A stretch of DNA of 64,000 nucleotides, from positions 124,001 through 188,000 of the forward strand of contig QXXL01000004.1 in the NCBI GenBank assembly GCA_009911505.1. Reading direction: 5' to 3'. Every line of letters begins with the position of its first letter. Position 1 is the first letter of the stretch. Under the pieces are notes generated by a model, which worked only from the letters and a program-made list of their open reading frames with translations, searched no databases and was not told the origin of the DNA. A program made the position numbers and the translations under genes. Shown one piece after another: positions 44,100-53,885 of this stretch. The stretch comes from Lachnospiraceae bacterium (lineage in GTDB: Bacteria > Bacillota > Clostridia > Lachnospirales > Lachnospiraceae).

Positions 44100-44435
44100 T
44101 GGACCAGACGGGAATCGAACCCGTGTCCAAAAACCACTCCCCTGTCCTTCTACGAGCGTAGTTTATTTTTTGACATTCCCTCTACAAGGCTTGAATAAAC
44201 ACAATCCCTGCTTTAGTAGCTTCATGGTACGCCCACATACGCAAAGCTTAATATGTGTCGTTTCCTGCATCGTCGAAGCCCGGTTCCCAAGGTGCAGGTG
44301 CCCCGGGGCGGACTGCTGCAACTAGGCAGCGTATGCTAAATTATCGTTAGCGTTTAATTTAAGTTTGGCATTTGACGCATTCCGTGCGGCTCGCTTCTCC
44401 AGCTTTATGATCCCTGTCGAAACCTTTACTGGCCC
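44100..44435 (-). ncRNA. ssrA: Transfer-messenger RNA
   Basis: tmRNA rescues stalled ribosomes together with SmpB. The 5' GGGCCAG pairs with the 3' CUGGUCC to make the acceptor stem; the T-arm reads CGGGTTCGATTCCCG. The tag frame encodes AKLKLNANDNLAYAA before TAG (about 44332-44377), ending in the hydrophobic AA that ClpXP recognises. The discriminator A at 44100 is followed by TTA, so CCA is not encoded and must be added. Length (336 nt) is normal. The gene directly follows smpB. Confidence 0.95.
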
Positions 44436-44448
44436 AAGTATCTTTTTT

Positions 44449-44476
44449 ATTATATCAAAAATTTTTGAATAATCAA
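44449..44476 (-). promoter_or_regulatory. tmRNA promoter
   Basis: Minus-strand TTGATT (44471-44476), 16 bp, TATAAT (44449-44454). It fills the 45 bp between the smpB stop and the mature tmRNA 5' end. Confidence 0.75.
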
Positions 44477-44479
44477 CCC

Positions 44480-44947
44480 TTAGTACAAATTTCGTACTTT
44501 AAAATTACGTTCGGATTCCCTGCGCTGATCTTTTTTGGCAATATCCTCCCGTTTGTCATAAAGCTTCTTGCCTTTTGCCAGCGATATCTGTACTTTCACC
44601 AGGCTCCCTTTAAAATACACCTGCACAGGGACAAGCGTATAGCCCTTTTCAGCTATCTTCTGCTTGAGCCCCCGGATTTCATTTTTGTGCATTAAAAGCT
44701 TTTTAGGCCTTAGGGGATCCTTATTAAAAATATTCCCTTTTTCATAGGGGGAAATATGCATTCCATACAAAACCACTTCCCCCTGCTCAATTTTTATATA
44801 GGCTTCTTTGATACTGCATTTACCCATGCGAAGCGATTTCACCTCGGTGCCATGCAGGCTGATCCCCGCTTCATAGTCTTTCTCCAAAAAATAATTATGC
44901 CTTGCTTGTTTGTTGTTTGCAACAAGCTTGATACTCTCCTTTGCCAT
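44480..44947 (-). CDS. smpB: SsrA-binding protein SmpB
   Basis: SmpB (155 aa) binds tmRNA and delivers it to stalled ribosomes. ANNKQARHNYFLEKDYEAGISLHGTEVKSLR and YLLP-like RPKKLLMHKNEI segments are diagnostic. Of two consecutive ATGs, 44947 has the better spacing to GGAGG. It lies between rnr and ssrA, and all three act in trans-translation and RNA quality control. Confidence 0.97.
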   Translation of the reverse strand: MAKESIKLVANNKQARHNYFLEKDYEAGISLHGTEVKSLRMGKCSIKEAYIKIEQGEVVLYGMHISPYEKGNIFNKDPLRPKKLLMHKNEIRGLKQKIAEKGYTLVPVQVYFKGSLVKVQISLAKGKKLYDKREDIAKKDQRRESERNFKVRNLY

Positions 44948-44965
44948 CATATCCTCCCATCTGTT

Positions 44966-47098
44966 TTACCTAGGCTCTCCTGACAATTCAAAATCAATGG
45001 TACGGCGCAATAAGTCCGCAGCCGCAACAGTAACATCCACCCTCTGCCCCAGCTTATAATGGCGGTTATTGGACTTTCCTACCAATTCATATGACTCTTC
45101 CACGTATTCATAAAAGTCGTCTGTAAGCGAAGTGATATGGACAAGCCCCTCTACGGTATTTGGCAGCTCCACATACAGCCCCCATGCCGTAACACCAGAA
45201 ATAACGCCCTCAAATTCTTCCCCAATATGGGCAGACATAAATTCCGCTTTCTTTAATTTGTCTGTCTCCCGTTCTAATTCCTCCGCCCGGCGCTCCGTTT
45301 CGCTTGCATGCGCCGCCACTTCCGGCAAGATTTCCTCATAATGCTCCATCCGCTTCTCGTTCATCCTGCCGCGCAGGCACTCCTTTATAATGCGGTGGAT
45401 CTGCAAATCCGGATACCTGCGGATGGGCGAAGTAAAATGGCAGTAATACGATGCTGCCAGCCCAAAATGCCCTGTTCCGTATACAGAGTATTTCGCCTGC
45501 TTCATAGAACGAAGCGTAAGGCGGCTGATTAGGGTATCCTCATCCGATCCTTCTATCTTCTGCAACAGCTTCTGTAGCTCTTTGGGATGTATTTCATCCG
45601 TTCCGATATGGATGGAATACCCAAAGTTATTGATAAACATTGCCAGCTTGCGGATTTTTTCAGGATCCGGGTTTTCATGCGTACGGTAAACGAACGGAAT
45701 CTGCTGCCAGAAAAAATGCTCGGCTATTGTTTCGTTTGCTATCAGCATAAAATCCTCTATGAGCCGGGTTGCCGCATTCCTCTCATAGGGCTTGATTTCT
45801 ACCGGATGCCCTTCTGCATCCAATTGTATTTTGGTTTCTGGAAAATCAAAATCAATAGAACCGCGTTTCATCCGTTTTTTGCGCAAAATGCACGCCAGTT
45901 CCCCCATTTGGGTTAACATAGGCACAAGCTCCCTAAATTCTTCTATTGCCTGTGGATCCTGTTCTTGTAAAATTTTCCTGACATTCGTGTAACTCATCCG
46001 GCGGTCTACCCGGATAACAGTTTCCGCAATTGTATGGTCAATGACCTTCCCTTTTTCATCTATTTTCATAATACAGCTTAATGCCAGGCGGTTTTCCCCT
46101 GCATTTAGGGAGCAAATACCATTAGAAAGCGTATGCGGAAGCATAGGGATTACGCGATCCACCAGGTATACGCTCGTCCCCCGCTCTAATGCTTCTACAT
46201 CCAGCGCGCTGTGCTCCTGTACATAATTAGTTACGTCGGCAATATGCACGCCAAGGCTGTACACACCACCTTCCCTAGTCAAGGAAACCGCATCGTCCAA
46301 ATCTTTGGCGTCTTCCCCGTCAATCGTAACCATCTGCAAATCCCGTAAATCCATACGCCCTGCCATGTCCGCCTCAGATACATCCTTAGCCACGCGCACA
46401 GCCTGGTTTAATACCTTTTCCGGAAATTCAACCGGGATTTCGTAGGCTTTCACTAGGGAAGCAACATCCGTCCCAGGATCATTAGCGTGCCCTAAAATTT
46501 CAAGTACCTTCCCTTCCGGGTTTTTACCAGCCTTCCCATAATCGGTAATCCCCACGACGACTTTGTGCCCTTCCACGGCCCCTTTCGATCGTTCCTTAGG
46601 CACAAAAATATCCTTTCCAATTTTGGAATCATCTGGAATAACAAATCCGTAGTTTTTGCTGGATTCATACGTCCCAATCACCTGGGTAATCCCATGGGAA
46701 ATAATTTTTACCACTTTCCCTTCCCGGCGTTTACCAGAAGAACCGGGGGTAATGGCAACCTGAACGGTATCTTTGTGGAACGCCCCGCCCAGCTGATCAG
46801 ATGGAATAAAAATATCATCCGCCTGGCCTTCCGTTTCCACAAACCCATAACCCCTCGGATGGCCGGTCAATATACCAGTCACCAGGTTCCCTTTCGCCTT
46901 TGAGTATTTTCCTTTTGCGGACACCTGTACCTTGCCATCCGCTACCAAATCATTTAAAACTTCCTCCAGCTCATGGCGTTCACTTTTTGAAACAGAAAGC
47001 AGCACTGCCATTTCCTTTATCTTCATCGGCACATACATTTTATCACAAATCAGCCCATAAATGGCCTTTTTCCTTTTTTCCAACTGCTCCTTATCCAT
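44966..47098 (-). CDS. rnr: Ribonuclease R
   Basis: RNase R (710 aa) is a processive 3'-5' exonuclease that degrades structured RNA, including mRNAs freed by tmRNA. It has an N-terminal helix-turn-helix domain, cold-shock domains (GRGYGFVETEGQADDIFIP, YGFVIPDD), an RNB domain with catalytic TIDGEDAKDLDDAVSL, and a C-terminal S1 domain (FEGVISGVTAWGLYVELPNTVEGLV). The start at ATG 47098 is chosen because GGAGGCGGGAAA precedes it; the frame extends 11 codons further without a site. Confidence 0.97.
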   Translation of the reverse strand: MDKEQLEKRKKAIYGLICDKMYVPMKIKEMAVLLSVSKSERHELEEVLNDLVADGKVQVSAKGKYSKAKGNLVTGILTGHPRGYGFVETEGQADDIFIPSDQLGGAFHKDTVQVAITPGSSGKRREGKVVKIISHGITQVIGTYESSKNYGFVIPDDSKIGKDIFVPKERSKGAVEGHKVVVGITDYGKAGKNPEGKVLEILGHANDPGTDVASLVKAYEIPVEFPEKVLNQAVRVAKDVSEADMAGRMDLRDLQMVTIDGEDAKDLDDAVSLTREGGVYSLGVHIADVTNYVQEHSALDVEALERGTSVYLVDRVIPMLPHTLSNGICSLNAGENRLALSCIMKIDEKGKVIDHTIAETVIRVDRRMSYTNVRKILQEQDPQAIEEFRELVPMLTQMGELACILRKKRMKRGSIDFDFPETKIQLDAEGHPVEIKPYERNAATRLIEDFMLIANETIAEHFFWQQIPFVYRTHENPDPEKIRKLAMFINNFGYSIHIGTDEIHPKELQKLLQKIEGSDEDTLISRLTLRSMKQAKYSVYGTGHFGLAASYYCHFTSPIRRYPDLQIHRIIKECLRGRMNEKRMEHYEEILPEVAAHASETERRAEELERETDKLKKAEFMSAHIGEEFEGVISGVTAWGLYVELPNTVEGLVHITSLTDDFYEYVEESYELVGKSNNRHYKLGQRVDVTVAAADLLRRTIDFELSGEPR

Positions 47099-47254
47099 TT
47101 TCCCGCCTCCTTCCTTAGCCAATATATCCAAACAGCTTCCATCCGGCAGGGGATAGAAGCTGTCTAATGTTTCATTTCATATTTCCCAAAAAACCAAATG
47201 AAGCCTGCCAAAAAGACAGACTCCACTACTGCCGTATCCGGCAGGACAGCTCCC

Positions 47255-47494
47255 TTAAAAGCTTCCGATATTCAGCACTGCAGCAATCACAATGAATAAT
47301 GCAACCAGGATTTTTGTCCCTTTCACAAGCATACCTTCCATGGAGCGGCCTTTGTTCTTGCCCCAGTAGGTATCCGCCGCACCGGCAATAGCTCCAAGCC
47401 CTGCGGATTTCCCTTCCTGCATCAAAATGATCACGGTCAATGCCAGGCATATTAAAATAAATACAACTGTTACAATCGTCTTTACTACTGCCAC
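47255..47494 (-). CDS. secG: Preprotein translocase subunit SecG
   Basis: SecG (79 aa) is the small auxiliary subunit of the SecYEG channel. Two helices flank the conserved QEGKSAGLGAIAGAADTYWGKNKGRSMEGML loop. The start is GTG 47494, 7 bases after AGGAGGT; frames reaching further upstream lack a site. Transcription continues into rnr after a 156 bp leader with two hairpins. Confidence 0.93.
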   Translation of the reverse strand: MAVVKTIVTVVFILICLALTVIILMQEGKSAGLGAIAGAADTYWGKNKGRSMEGMLVKGTKILVALFIVIAAVLNIGSF

Positions 47495-47544
47495 GGGTAT
47501 TACCTCCTGCAATCTTATTGTTTAGTGTTCCCAAAACTTTAAAT

Positions 47545-47573
47545 AGTATAACATAAGCATATTTTTTTTTCAA
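47545..47573 (-). promoter_or_regulatory. secG promoter
   Basis: Minus-strand TTGAAA (47568-47573), 17 bp, TATACT (47545-47550). A direct repeat AAGCATATTTTT (47555, 47572) overlaps it. Confidence 0.65.
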
Positions 47574-47633
47574 GCATATTTTTGTGATTGATCCTTCCAA
47601 AATCTCTTTGCCTAAAAAACGGGCAGCGCAAAA

Positions 47634-50069
47634 TTATCCTCCATAAGCTCCGTCTAGCGCCTGCTGCATCTCCTGTGTATATTTCCTGCTGTAAATATTT
47701 CCAATCAATGCGCATCCCTGCAGATATAGATCATCCTTTTTCATCTGGTAATCCCCCGCACCCCGATCAAGTGCGTTCATCTGATCAATCACTGACTGGA
47801 TTTGCTTGCCAACCGTCCTGTCCTTACGGTAATCCTCTACCGTATACCCTTCCGAAAGCACTTCATCATCCGCGCGCCCGGGCAAAAACTCTTCGTCTGC
47901 ATATGCCCCTGGATCACTTCCCGAGCCTTCTGCTTTTTCAAATGCCCCCGTTTCATACCCATAAGTATCCAACAGGTAAAGCATGGCTTCTTTCCAAATT
48001 GAAGCTGGGTAAGATCCCCCATATAAGCTGCTTAGCGTCTTTGGCGTATCAAAGCCTACCCATACCGCTACGGTAAAATATGGCGTTGCGCCACAGAACC
48101 ATCCATCTTTACTGTCATTTGTCGTACCAGTTTTACCTGCTGCTTCAACTTTGGTGGAGGACGCCCATTTCATAGAAGATGCCGTCCCCCGGCTTATAAC
48201 GCCTTTTAAAATATCCACCATCTTATCCGCCGCATCCGGTGTATAAACCTCTTTCTCCAAAGGCTCTAAATACAATTCATTTCCATCCAGATCCTTGATG
48301 GAAGTAATACAGCTGGTATCCCGGTATGCACCATGGTTAGCTATAGCCGCATATGCGCCCGCCATCTGTTCTGTAGTCACACCATACGTCAGCCCTCCAA
48401 GCGATGCCGATAATGTTTCATCTCCTGGCACAATTTTGTCAAAACCCATAGATTTGATAAATGACAGCCCGTATCCAACCCCTATATCATTCATCAACTG
48501 GTAAGCGCACCCATTTTTACTCTGTTCTACCGCACTCCTTAGCGAATACTTGCTTCCAGTCATAGCCGAAACCGCCTTACTCTTCTTCGCAGCCGAAACG
48601 TCTATATTATTTAAAGAAGAATTTTCGGTATATCCTTGCATAAGCGCCGGGGCATATACAATCAACGGCTTAATAGAACTGCCAGGCTGCCTGTGGCTTT
48701 GATAGGCCCTGTTTAAGGTATACATATTTAAAAACCCTTCCTGTGAACGCCCGCCCACAATTGCAATTACCTTTCCGGTCTTATTGTCAATCGCCGTAAG
48801 CGACCCCTGGAAATCATACATGCCAGACGACCCAATGGAAACATCCATATTCAATCCGTTATCAATCATCGACTGCAGGGAATTCTGCGCATTGCTGTCA
48901 AGCGAGGTATAAATTTTATAGCCCCCCGTATAAATCCGGTCCCGCACATCCGAATACCAGGTATCGTATTCTTCCTGATAGCTTTTGTACGCTTCATCCG
49001 AATCAAAATCATACTGAAACACAAAACCTTCTTCCTGCATAAGATACTCTGCCGCACAGTGCAGCGCATACGTCGTCTGATACCCATTCACACGGTCAGA
49101 GCTGTTTTTCTTCTGCCCCGTCACCTTAATTTCTTCCGCCAGCGCCCTTGTCAGCTCCTCTTCTGTAATATAACCGCACTCATACATGTCCTGTAAAATT
49201 TTATCCCTCCGGTCTATCGCCCGTTCGGGATCAGTAAACGGATTATAATAGGTAGGACGATTAGGGATCGCACACAAATATGCTGCCTGAGAAAGCGACA
49301 GCTCCCTGGCAGGAATATTAAAATAAGCATTTGCCGCCGCTTCAATCCCATAAATATTATTGGCAAAACAACAGTTATTGACATAAAATTCCATAATCTG
49401 CTTTTTACTATATTTTTTAGTCAGCTCAGTTGCAATCATGATCTCCTTTATTTTCCTTGCGATCGAAACTTCATTTGTCAGATATACCTTCCTCGCCAAC
49501 TGCTGAGTTACCGTACTCGCCCCATGAATGACCGCCCCCCTGCTTGTAACATACGCAAATGCGACACGGAAAATCCCCTTCATATCATACCCACGGTTCG
49601 TCCAAAAGTTACGGTCCTCTACTGCTATAAAAGCATTGACCGCATCTTGCGGGATATTCTCATATTTAAGATATATATTCTTTTCCGATACCGACAGCTC
49701 CGCAATCTTACTTCCGTCTTTATCGTAAATATAAGAAATATTTGACGGCCTAAAATCACTAAGGCTGCTTTCTTCCACCTTCTGCTTTGCTTCCTGCTGC
49801 CAGTCTGCAATATCGTCCTTGTACTTAAAAAACACCATCCCCACAACACCAAGCATAACTAACATTATCAGGGAAAGCGCTATTTTTATACTTGTGCCAA
49901 ATACACTCCGTTTACCCTTCTTCTTTGCGGCCCCTCTTTTCCGGGGCTTTGTATTCTGGCCAGATTTCTTTTTTGCATCTAACGGCTTTTGGGAAGCAGT
50001 TTTCGTTTTTTTGCCTGCCGCTTTACCCTGCGCTGCTTTCTTTACAGTTGACTTTTTCTCCAATTTCAT
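47634..50069 (-). CDS. Class A PBP, PBP1A-like
   Basis: A bifunctional wall synthase (about 811 aa). A basic Lys/Ala N-terminus and one helix (IKIALSLIMLVMLGVVGMVFF) are followed by the GT51 glycosyltransferase (EDRNFWTNRGYDMKGIFR, HGASTVTQQLARKVYL, KKIMEFYVN-type motif) and the transpeptidase with SSIKP (SxxK), SKNGC (SxN) and KTGTTND. It has its own promoter with an inverted repeat over the -35. The ATG at 50069 is preceded by AAGGTG at short distance; a GTG one codon upstream is also possible. Confidence 0.94.
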   Translation of the reverse strand: MKLEKKSTVKKAAQGKAAGKKTKTASQKPLDAKKKSGQNTKPRKRGAAKKKGKRSVFGTSIKIALSLIMLVMLGVVGMVFFKYKDDIADWQQEAKQKVEESSLSDFRPSNISYIYDKDGSKIAELSVSEKNIYLKYENIPQDAVNAFIAVEDRNFWTNRGYDMKGIFRVAFAYVTSRGAVIHGASTVTQQLARKVYLTNEVSIARKIKEIMIATELTKKYSKKQIMEFYVNNCCFANNIYGIEAAANAYFNIPARELSLSQAAYLCAIPNRPTYYNPFTDPERAIDRRDKILQDMYECGYITEEELTRALAEEIKVTGQKKNSSDRVNGYQTTYALHCAAEYLMQEEGFVFQYDFDSDEAYKSYQEEYDTWYSDVRDRIYTGGYKIYTSLDSNAQNSLQSMIDNGLNMDVSIGSSGMYDFQGSLTAIDNKTGKVIAIVGGRSQEGFLNMYTLNRAYQSHRQPGSSIKPLIVYAPALMQGYTENSSLNNIDVSAAKKSKAVSAMTGSKYSLRSAVEQSKNGCAYQLMNDIGVGYGLSFIKSMGFDKIVPGDETLSASLGGLTYGVTTEQMAGAYAAIANHGAYRDTSCITSIKDLDGNELYLEPLEKEVYTPDAADKMVDILKGVISRGTASSMKWASSTKVEAAGKTGTTNDSKDGWFCGATPYFTVAVWVGFDTPKTLSSLYGGSYPASIWKEAMLYLLDTYGYETGAFEKAEGSGSDPGAYADEEFLPGRADDEVLSEGYTVEDYRKDRTVGKQIQSVIDQMNALDRGAGDYQMKKDDLYLQGCALIGNIYSRKYTQEMQQALDGAYGG

Positions 50070-50159
50070 CACCTTGCTTTTTCACTCATCCGGCAAACCT
50101 GCATTGCCGTATTATCTACAGTATGCGGCCCATAAAGAGCATATGTACTGTTTCATAGA

Positions 50160-50188
50160 ATGTTACTTCTTCTTGACGCAAATGTCAA
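50160..50188 (-). promoter_or_regulatory. PBP1A promoter with inverted repeat
   Basis: Minus-strand TTGACA (50183-50188), 17 bp, TAACAT (50160-50165). TTGAC-N6-GTCAA (50173-50188) overlaps the -35 and could be an operator. The remainder of the 320 bp gap holds only the tpiA terminator. Confidence 0.6.
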
Positions 50189-50286
50189 CCAAACGAAAGA
50201 AAGAGAACTTTAGATATCTTTTAAGATTTCCTTAATACGCCAAATAGCATAGAGGTATCCCATATCCATTGCCACTATTAAGGCCC

Positions 50287-50331
50287 AAAAAAACCCACTC
50301 CAACTATGAATCCCCATAAATTGAAGTGAGT
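50287..50331 (-). terminator. Terminator of the gap-pgk-tpiA unit
   Basis: ACTCACTTCAA pairs with TTGGAGTGGGT (wobble pairs included), followed on the minus strand by TTTTTTT. Confidence 0.8.
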
Positions 50332-50395
50332 CCTTTTAAAAAATTAAAACCTACTTATTCATCCTGCCTGTAATCAATAACTATCTCATTACAAA

Positions 50396-51142
50396 TCAAT
50401 AATTCACGATCTTCCCAAAATCAGCTTTAAGCGATGCCCCGCCAACTAACCCGCCATCGATATCCGGTTTCCCGAACAGCTCTGCCGCGTTGCCTGCGTT
50501 TACCGAACCGCCATATTGAATGCGGATGGCCTCTGCTGTTGCTTCATCATATACTTCTTTAATGCAGTTACGGATTGCAAGGCAAACCTCTTCTGCCTGA
50601 TCAGAAGTAGCCGTTTCGCCTGTTCCGATAGCCCAGATTGGCTCATAAGCGATCACAGCCGCCTTCGCCTGATCTGCAGTTACGTTCTGGAACGCAATCT
50701 TAATCTGCATACGGATCCAATCAATGTAAATGCCCTGTTTGCGCTGCGTTAAAGATTCGCCGCAGCAGATAATAGGGGTAATGCCGTGTTCAAACGCTTT
50801 TAATACCTTCTTATTGACAGTTTCGTCTGTTTCAGCAAAATATTCCCTTCTTTCAGAATGACCGATAATAACATATTTTACGCCAGCGTCCACTAACATA
50901 TTCGGGGCAATTTCCCCAGTGTATGCGCCGCTTTCTTCATAATACATATTCTCAGCGCCAATCTGGATATTCGTGCCCTTTGCCGCTTCCATTGCCGGGA
51001 TAATATCAATCGCAGGTACGCAGAATACTACATCTACTTCGTCATTTGCTACCAATGGGGTTAACTCTTTCACTAATGCAACTGCCTCGCTAGGAGTCTT
51101 GTTCATCTTCCAGTTCCCAGCAATAATTTTCTTCCTTGCCAT
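50396..51142 (-). CDS. tpiA: Triose-phosphate isomerase
   Basis: TpiA (248 aa) interconverts DHAP and glyceraldehyde-3-phosphate. GNWKMNK at residue 9, the electrophilic His in [19 protein letters not shown] with the catalytic Glu, and [10 protein letters not shown] are all present. It follows pgk by 86 bp. Confidence 0.98.
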   Translation of the reverse strand: MARKKIIAGNWKMNKTPSEAVALVKELTPLVANDEVDVVFCVPAIDIIPAMEAAKGTNIQIGAENMYYEESGAYTGEIAPNMLVDAGVKYVIIGHSERREYFAETDETVNKKVLKAFEHGITPIICCGESLTQRKQGIYIDWIRMQIKIAFQNVTADQAKAAVIAYEPIWAIGTGETATSDQAEEVCLAIRNCIKEVYDEATAEAIRIQYGGSVNAGNAAELFGKPDIDGGLVGGASLKADFGKIVNY

Positions 51143-51228
51143 CTTATTGATCTCCTTTTATTATGATTAACTGAAGTTTTTGGCAAAATACGCATTCCAA
51201 TTTAATGCTTCCGCCAAAGATTCGTATT

Positions 51229-52452
51229 TTACTTGTCGTCTGCCGCTACTACGCCCGGAAGCTCCTTACCCTCTAAGAACTCCAAGGATGCGCCGCCGCC
51301 TGTGGATATGTGGCTCATCTTGTCGCCAAAACCAAGCTGGTTGACTGCCGCCGCAGAGTCTCCGCCGCCGATGATGGTCGTTGCATCTGTTTCTGCAAGC
51401 GCTTTTGCTACAGCAATTGTACCCTCTGCCAGGATCGGGTTCTCAAATACACCCATCGGCCCGTTCCATACAACAGTCTTAGCTGTCTTCACTGCCTCTG
51501 CATACATTTCCTGAGTCTTTGGACCGATGTCGCAGCCTTCCCTGTCAGCCGGCATCTCTTCTACTGTACAGGTTTCTACGTCAATCTTGGCGTCAATCGG
51601 GTTCGGGAATGCAGCTACGGTAACAGAATCTACCGGAAGCAAAAGCTTCTTGCCCAGCTTTTGGGCTTTTTCGATCATTTCCTTGCAATAGTCAATCTTG
51701 CTATCGTCAACTAAGGAATTGCCGATTTCATAGCCCTTTGCTTTTAAGAAGGTATAAGCCATACCTCCGCCGATAATTAAAGTATCGCATTTTTCCAGTA
51801 AATTGGAGATAACGTTTAATTTATCCGCTACCTTCGCGCCGCCTAAAATTGCTACAAACGGCCTTACCGGATTCTCTACCGCGTTGCCGAGGAAATCAAT
51901 TTCTTTCTGCATCAGATAGCCGACTGCATTTTCGCCGCCTTTTGCGGTAATGCATTTGGTAACGCCTGCAACGGAAGCATGCGCCCTGTGGGAAGAACCA
52001 AACGCGTCACATACATATACGTCTGCCAAATCTGCAAGCTCCTGGCTGAACGCTTCGCCGTTTTTGGTTTCTTCCGTTCCACGGAAACGTGTATTCTGCA
52101 GCAGTACAACGTCGCCATCCTTCATGCTTTCAACTGCTTTGGTAGCCGCTTCGCCTGTTACGTTGTAATCAGATACGAATACAACTTCCTTGCCAAGCTT
52201 TTCCGTAAGCCTTGCCGCAACCGGAGCTAAAGATTCGCCTTCGTTCGGGCCATTCTTTACTTTGCCAAGGTGGGAGCAAAGGATTACCTTTCCGCCATCA
52301 CCGATTAATTTCTGAATGGTCGGCAAAGCTGCGTTGATACGGGTTTCGTCTGTGATTTTGCCTTCTTTTAACGGTACGTTAAAGTCACATCTTACTAAAA
52401 CACGCTTACCTGCTACGTTAATATCGTCTACTGACTTTTTGTTTAATGACAT
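51229..52452 (-). CDS. pgk: Phosphoglycerate kinase
   Basis: Pgk (407 aa) transfers phosphate from 1,3-bisphosphoglycerate to [20 protein letters not shown], the [12 protein letters not shown] segment, [13 protein letters not shown] and the nucleotide loop GGGDSAAAV are typical. There is an AGGAGGAGGACATAACCC site. A terminator hairpin separates it from gap, so expression depends on read-through. Confidence 0.98.
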   Translation of the reverse strand: MSLNKKSVDDINVAGKRVLVRCDFNVPLKEGKITDETRINAALPTIQKLIGDGGKVILCSHLGKVKNGPNEGESLAPVAARLTEKLGKEVVFVSDYNVTGEAATKAVESMKDGDVVLLQNTRFRGTEETKNGEAFSQELADLADVYVCDAFGSSHRAHASVAGVTKCITAKGGENAVGYLMQKEIDFLGNAVENPVRPFVAILGGAKVADKLNVISNLLEKCDTLIIGGGMAYTFLKAKGYEIGNSLVDDSKIDYCKEMIEKAQKLGKKLLLPVDSVTVAAFPNPIDAKIDVETCTVEEMPADREGCDIGPKTQEMYAEAVKTAKTVVWNGPMGVFENPILAEGTIAVAKALAETDATTIIGGGDSAAAVNQLGFGDKMSHISTGGGASLEFLEGKELPGVVAADDK

Positions 52453-52489
52453 GGGTTATGTCCTCCTCCTGTTATCTTTGAATGAACTT

Positions 52490-52517
52490 AAAAAAGATCC
52501 GGCCCTTACAGACCGGA
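52490..52517 (-). terminator. Terminator/attenuator between gap and pgk
   Basis: TCCGG-TCTGTAAGGG-CCGGA followed on the minus strand by TCTTTTTT, 38 bp before the pgk start. As no promoter is seen between it and pgk, it should reduce pgk-tpiA mRNA relative to gap. Confidence 0.7.
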
Positions 52518-52533
52518 CCCTTTGTGAGCCTTA

Positions 52534-52645
52534 ACCGGAAGGAAAGCCTAAAGCCTGCCTTCCGGTAACTATTTGCGCATCCTTAAGCCTGCCGTTTAAT
52601 AACAGCCTGGCCATGCGCGGTTACTAATAGCACGCCCTGGCAGGC
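52534..52645. repeat. Structured gap-pgk intergenic region
   Basis: ACCGGAAGG/CCTTCCGGT (52534-52542, 52558-52566) and GCCTGCC/GGCAGGC (52587-52593, 52639-52645) form two long hairpins. AGCCTGCC occurs three times (near 52553, 52586 and 52661). It looks like an mRNA processing or stabilising region at the gap 3' end. Confidence 0.55.
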
Positions 52646-52687
52646 TATCGCTTTTAAAGCAGCCTGCCGCGCGCAAAATCACAGAGA

Positions 52688-53704
52688 TTATGCTAACTCT
52701 GAGAAGTATTTGATTGTACGAACCATCTGAGATGTATAGCTGTTCTCATTGTCATACCATGAAACAACCTGAACCTCATACAGATCATCCGAAACCTTGC
52801 TTACCATTGTCTGTGTCGCATCGAATAAAGACCCAAACCTCATTCCAACGATATCGGAAGAAACGATCTCATCCTCGTTGTAACCGAAGGATTCGTTCGC
52901 TGCTGCCTTCATGGCTGCGTTGATGCCTTCTACCGTAACGTCAGCTTTGTTTACAACTGCCGTTAAGATTGTGGTAGAACCTGTCGGGGTCGGTACACGC
53001 TGTGCGGATCCGATTAATTTGCCGTTAAGTTCCGGAATAACAAGTCCGATTGCCTTTGCAGCGCCTGTGCTGTTTGGAACGATATTCACTGCTGCTGCAC
53101 GTGACCTTCTTAAGTCGCCTTTTCTCTGCGGTCCGTCAAGGGTCATCTGATCCCCTGTATAAGCGTGGATAGTAACCATAATACCGGACTGGATCGGTGC
53201 ATATTTGTTCAATGCGTCAGCCATAGGAGCTAAGCAGTTTGTGGTGCAGGAAGCTGCGGAAATGATGGTATCTTCTGCTTTGAGCGTCTCATGGTTGGTG
53301 TTGAATACGATAGTCGGAAGATCGTTTCCTGCCGGAGCGGAAATAACGACTTTACGAGCGCCTGCATTGATGTGCGCCTGTGCTTTTTCCTTGCTGGTAT
53401 AGAAGCCGGAGCACTCTAATACAACGTCAACCTTTAAGTCACCCCATGGGCAGTTGTTGGCATCCGGGAATGCGTAGATTTTAATCTCTTTGCCGTCAAC
53501 GGTGATGGAATCTTCCCCTGCGCTTACCTTGTCAGCCAGCTCGTATTTTCCCTGGGAAGAATCATATTTTAACAAATGCGCCAACATCTTCGGGCTTGTT
53601 AAATCGTTGATTGCCACTACTTCATATCCTTCTGCTCCAAACATCTGACGGAATGCCAGACGGCCGATACGGCCAAAACCATTAATTGCTACTCTTACTG
53701 CCAT
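52688..53704 (-). CDS. gap: Glyceraldehyde-3-phosphate dehydrogenase (NAD, glycolytic)
   Basis: A type I GAPDH (338 aa). [15 protein letters not shown] binds [25 protein letters not shown] is the NAD-preferring form, and [13 protein letters not shown] holds the catalytic Cys. Preferred direction is glycolytic. A strong promoter precedes it. Confidence 0.98.
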   Translation of the reverse strand: MAVRVAINGFGRIGRLAFRQMFGAEGYEVVAINDLTSPKMLAHLLKYDSSQGKYELADKVSAGEDSITVDGKEIKIYAFPDANNCPWGDLKVDVVLECSGFYTSKEKAQAHINAGARKVVISAPAGNDLPTIVFNTNHETLKAEDTIISAASCTTNCLAPMADALNKYAPIQSGIMVTIHAYTGDQMTLDGPQRKGDLRRSRAAAVNIVPNSTGAAKAIGLVIPELNGKLIGSAQRVPTPTGSTTILTAVVNKADVTVEGINAAMKAAANESFGYNEDEIVSSDIVGMRFGSLFDATQTMVSKVSDDLYEVQVVSWYDNENSYTSQMVRTIKYFSELA

Positions 53705-53761
53705 GTCTAAATTCCTCCTAATAAATTTTATATTTTGGGGCTTTTCACCCGACCTGAATCT

Positions 53762-53790
53762 ATTTTAACCAATTTTTTCTAAAAAAACAA
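53762..53790 (-). promoter_or_regulatory. gap promoter
   Basis: Minus-strand TTGTTT (53785-53790), 17 bp, TAAAAT (53762-53767), about 50 bp before the gap start. Confidence 0.7.
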
Positions 53791-53885
53791 GCCCTTGGAT
53801 CGAATATTTCTAAAAAGGTTATGAATTTTTGATTGTTTTGTGTTATACTTCACCCAATAACAACAAACCCCAAAAGGAGGAGCTT

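Noticed and set aside
47130..47245. Autoregulatory leader of rnr
   Set aside because: Two modest hairpins that share CTGCCGGAT are visible, but they have no clear regulatory form and may be chance.
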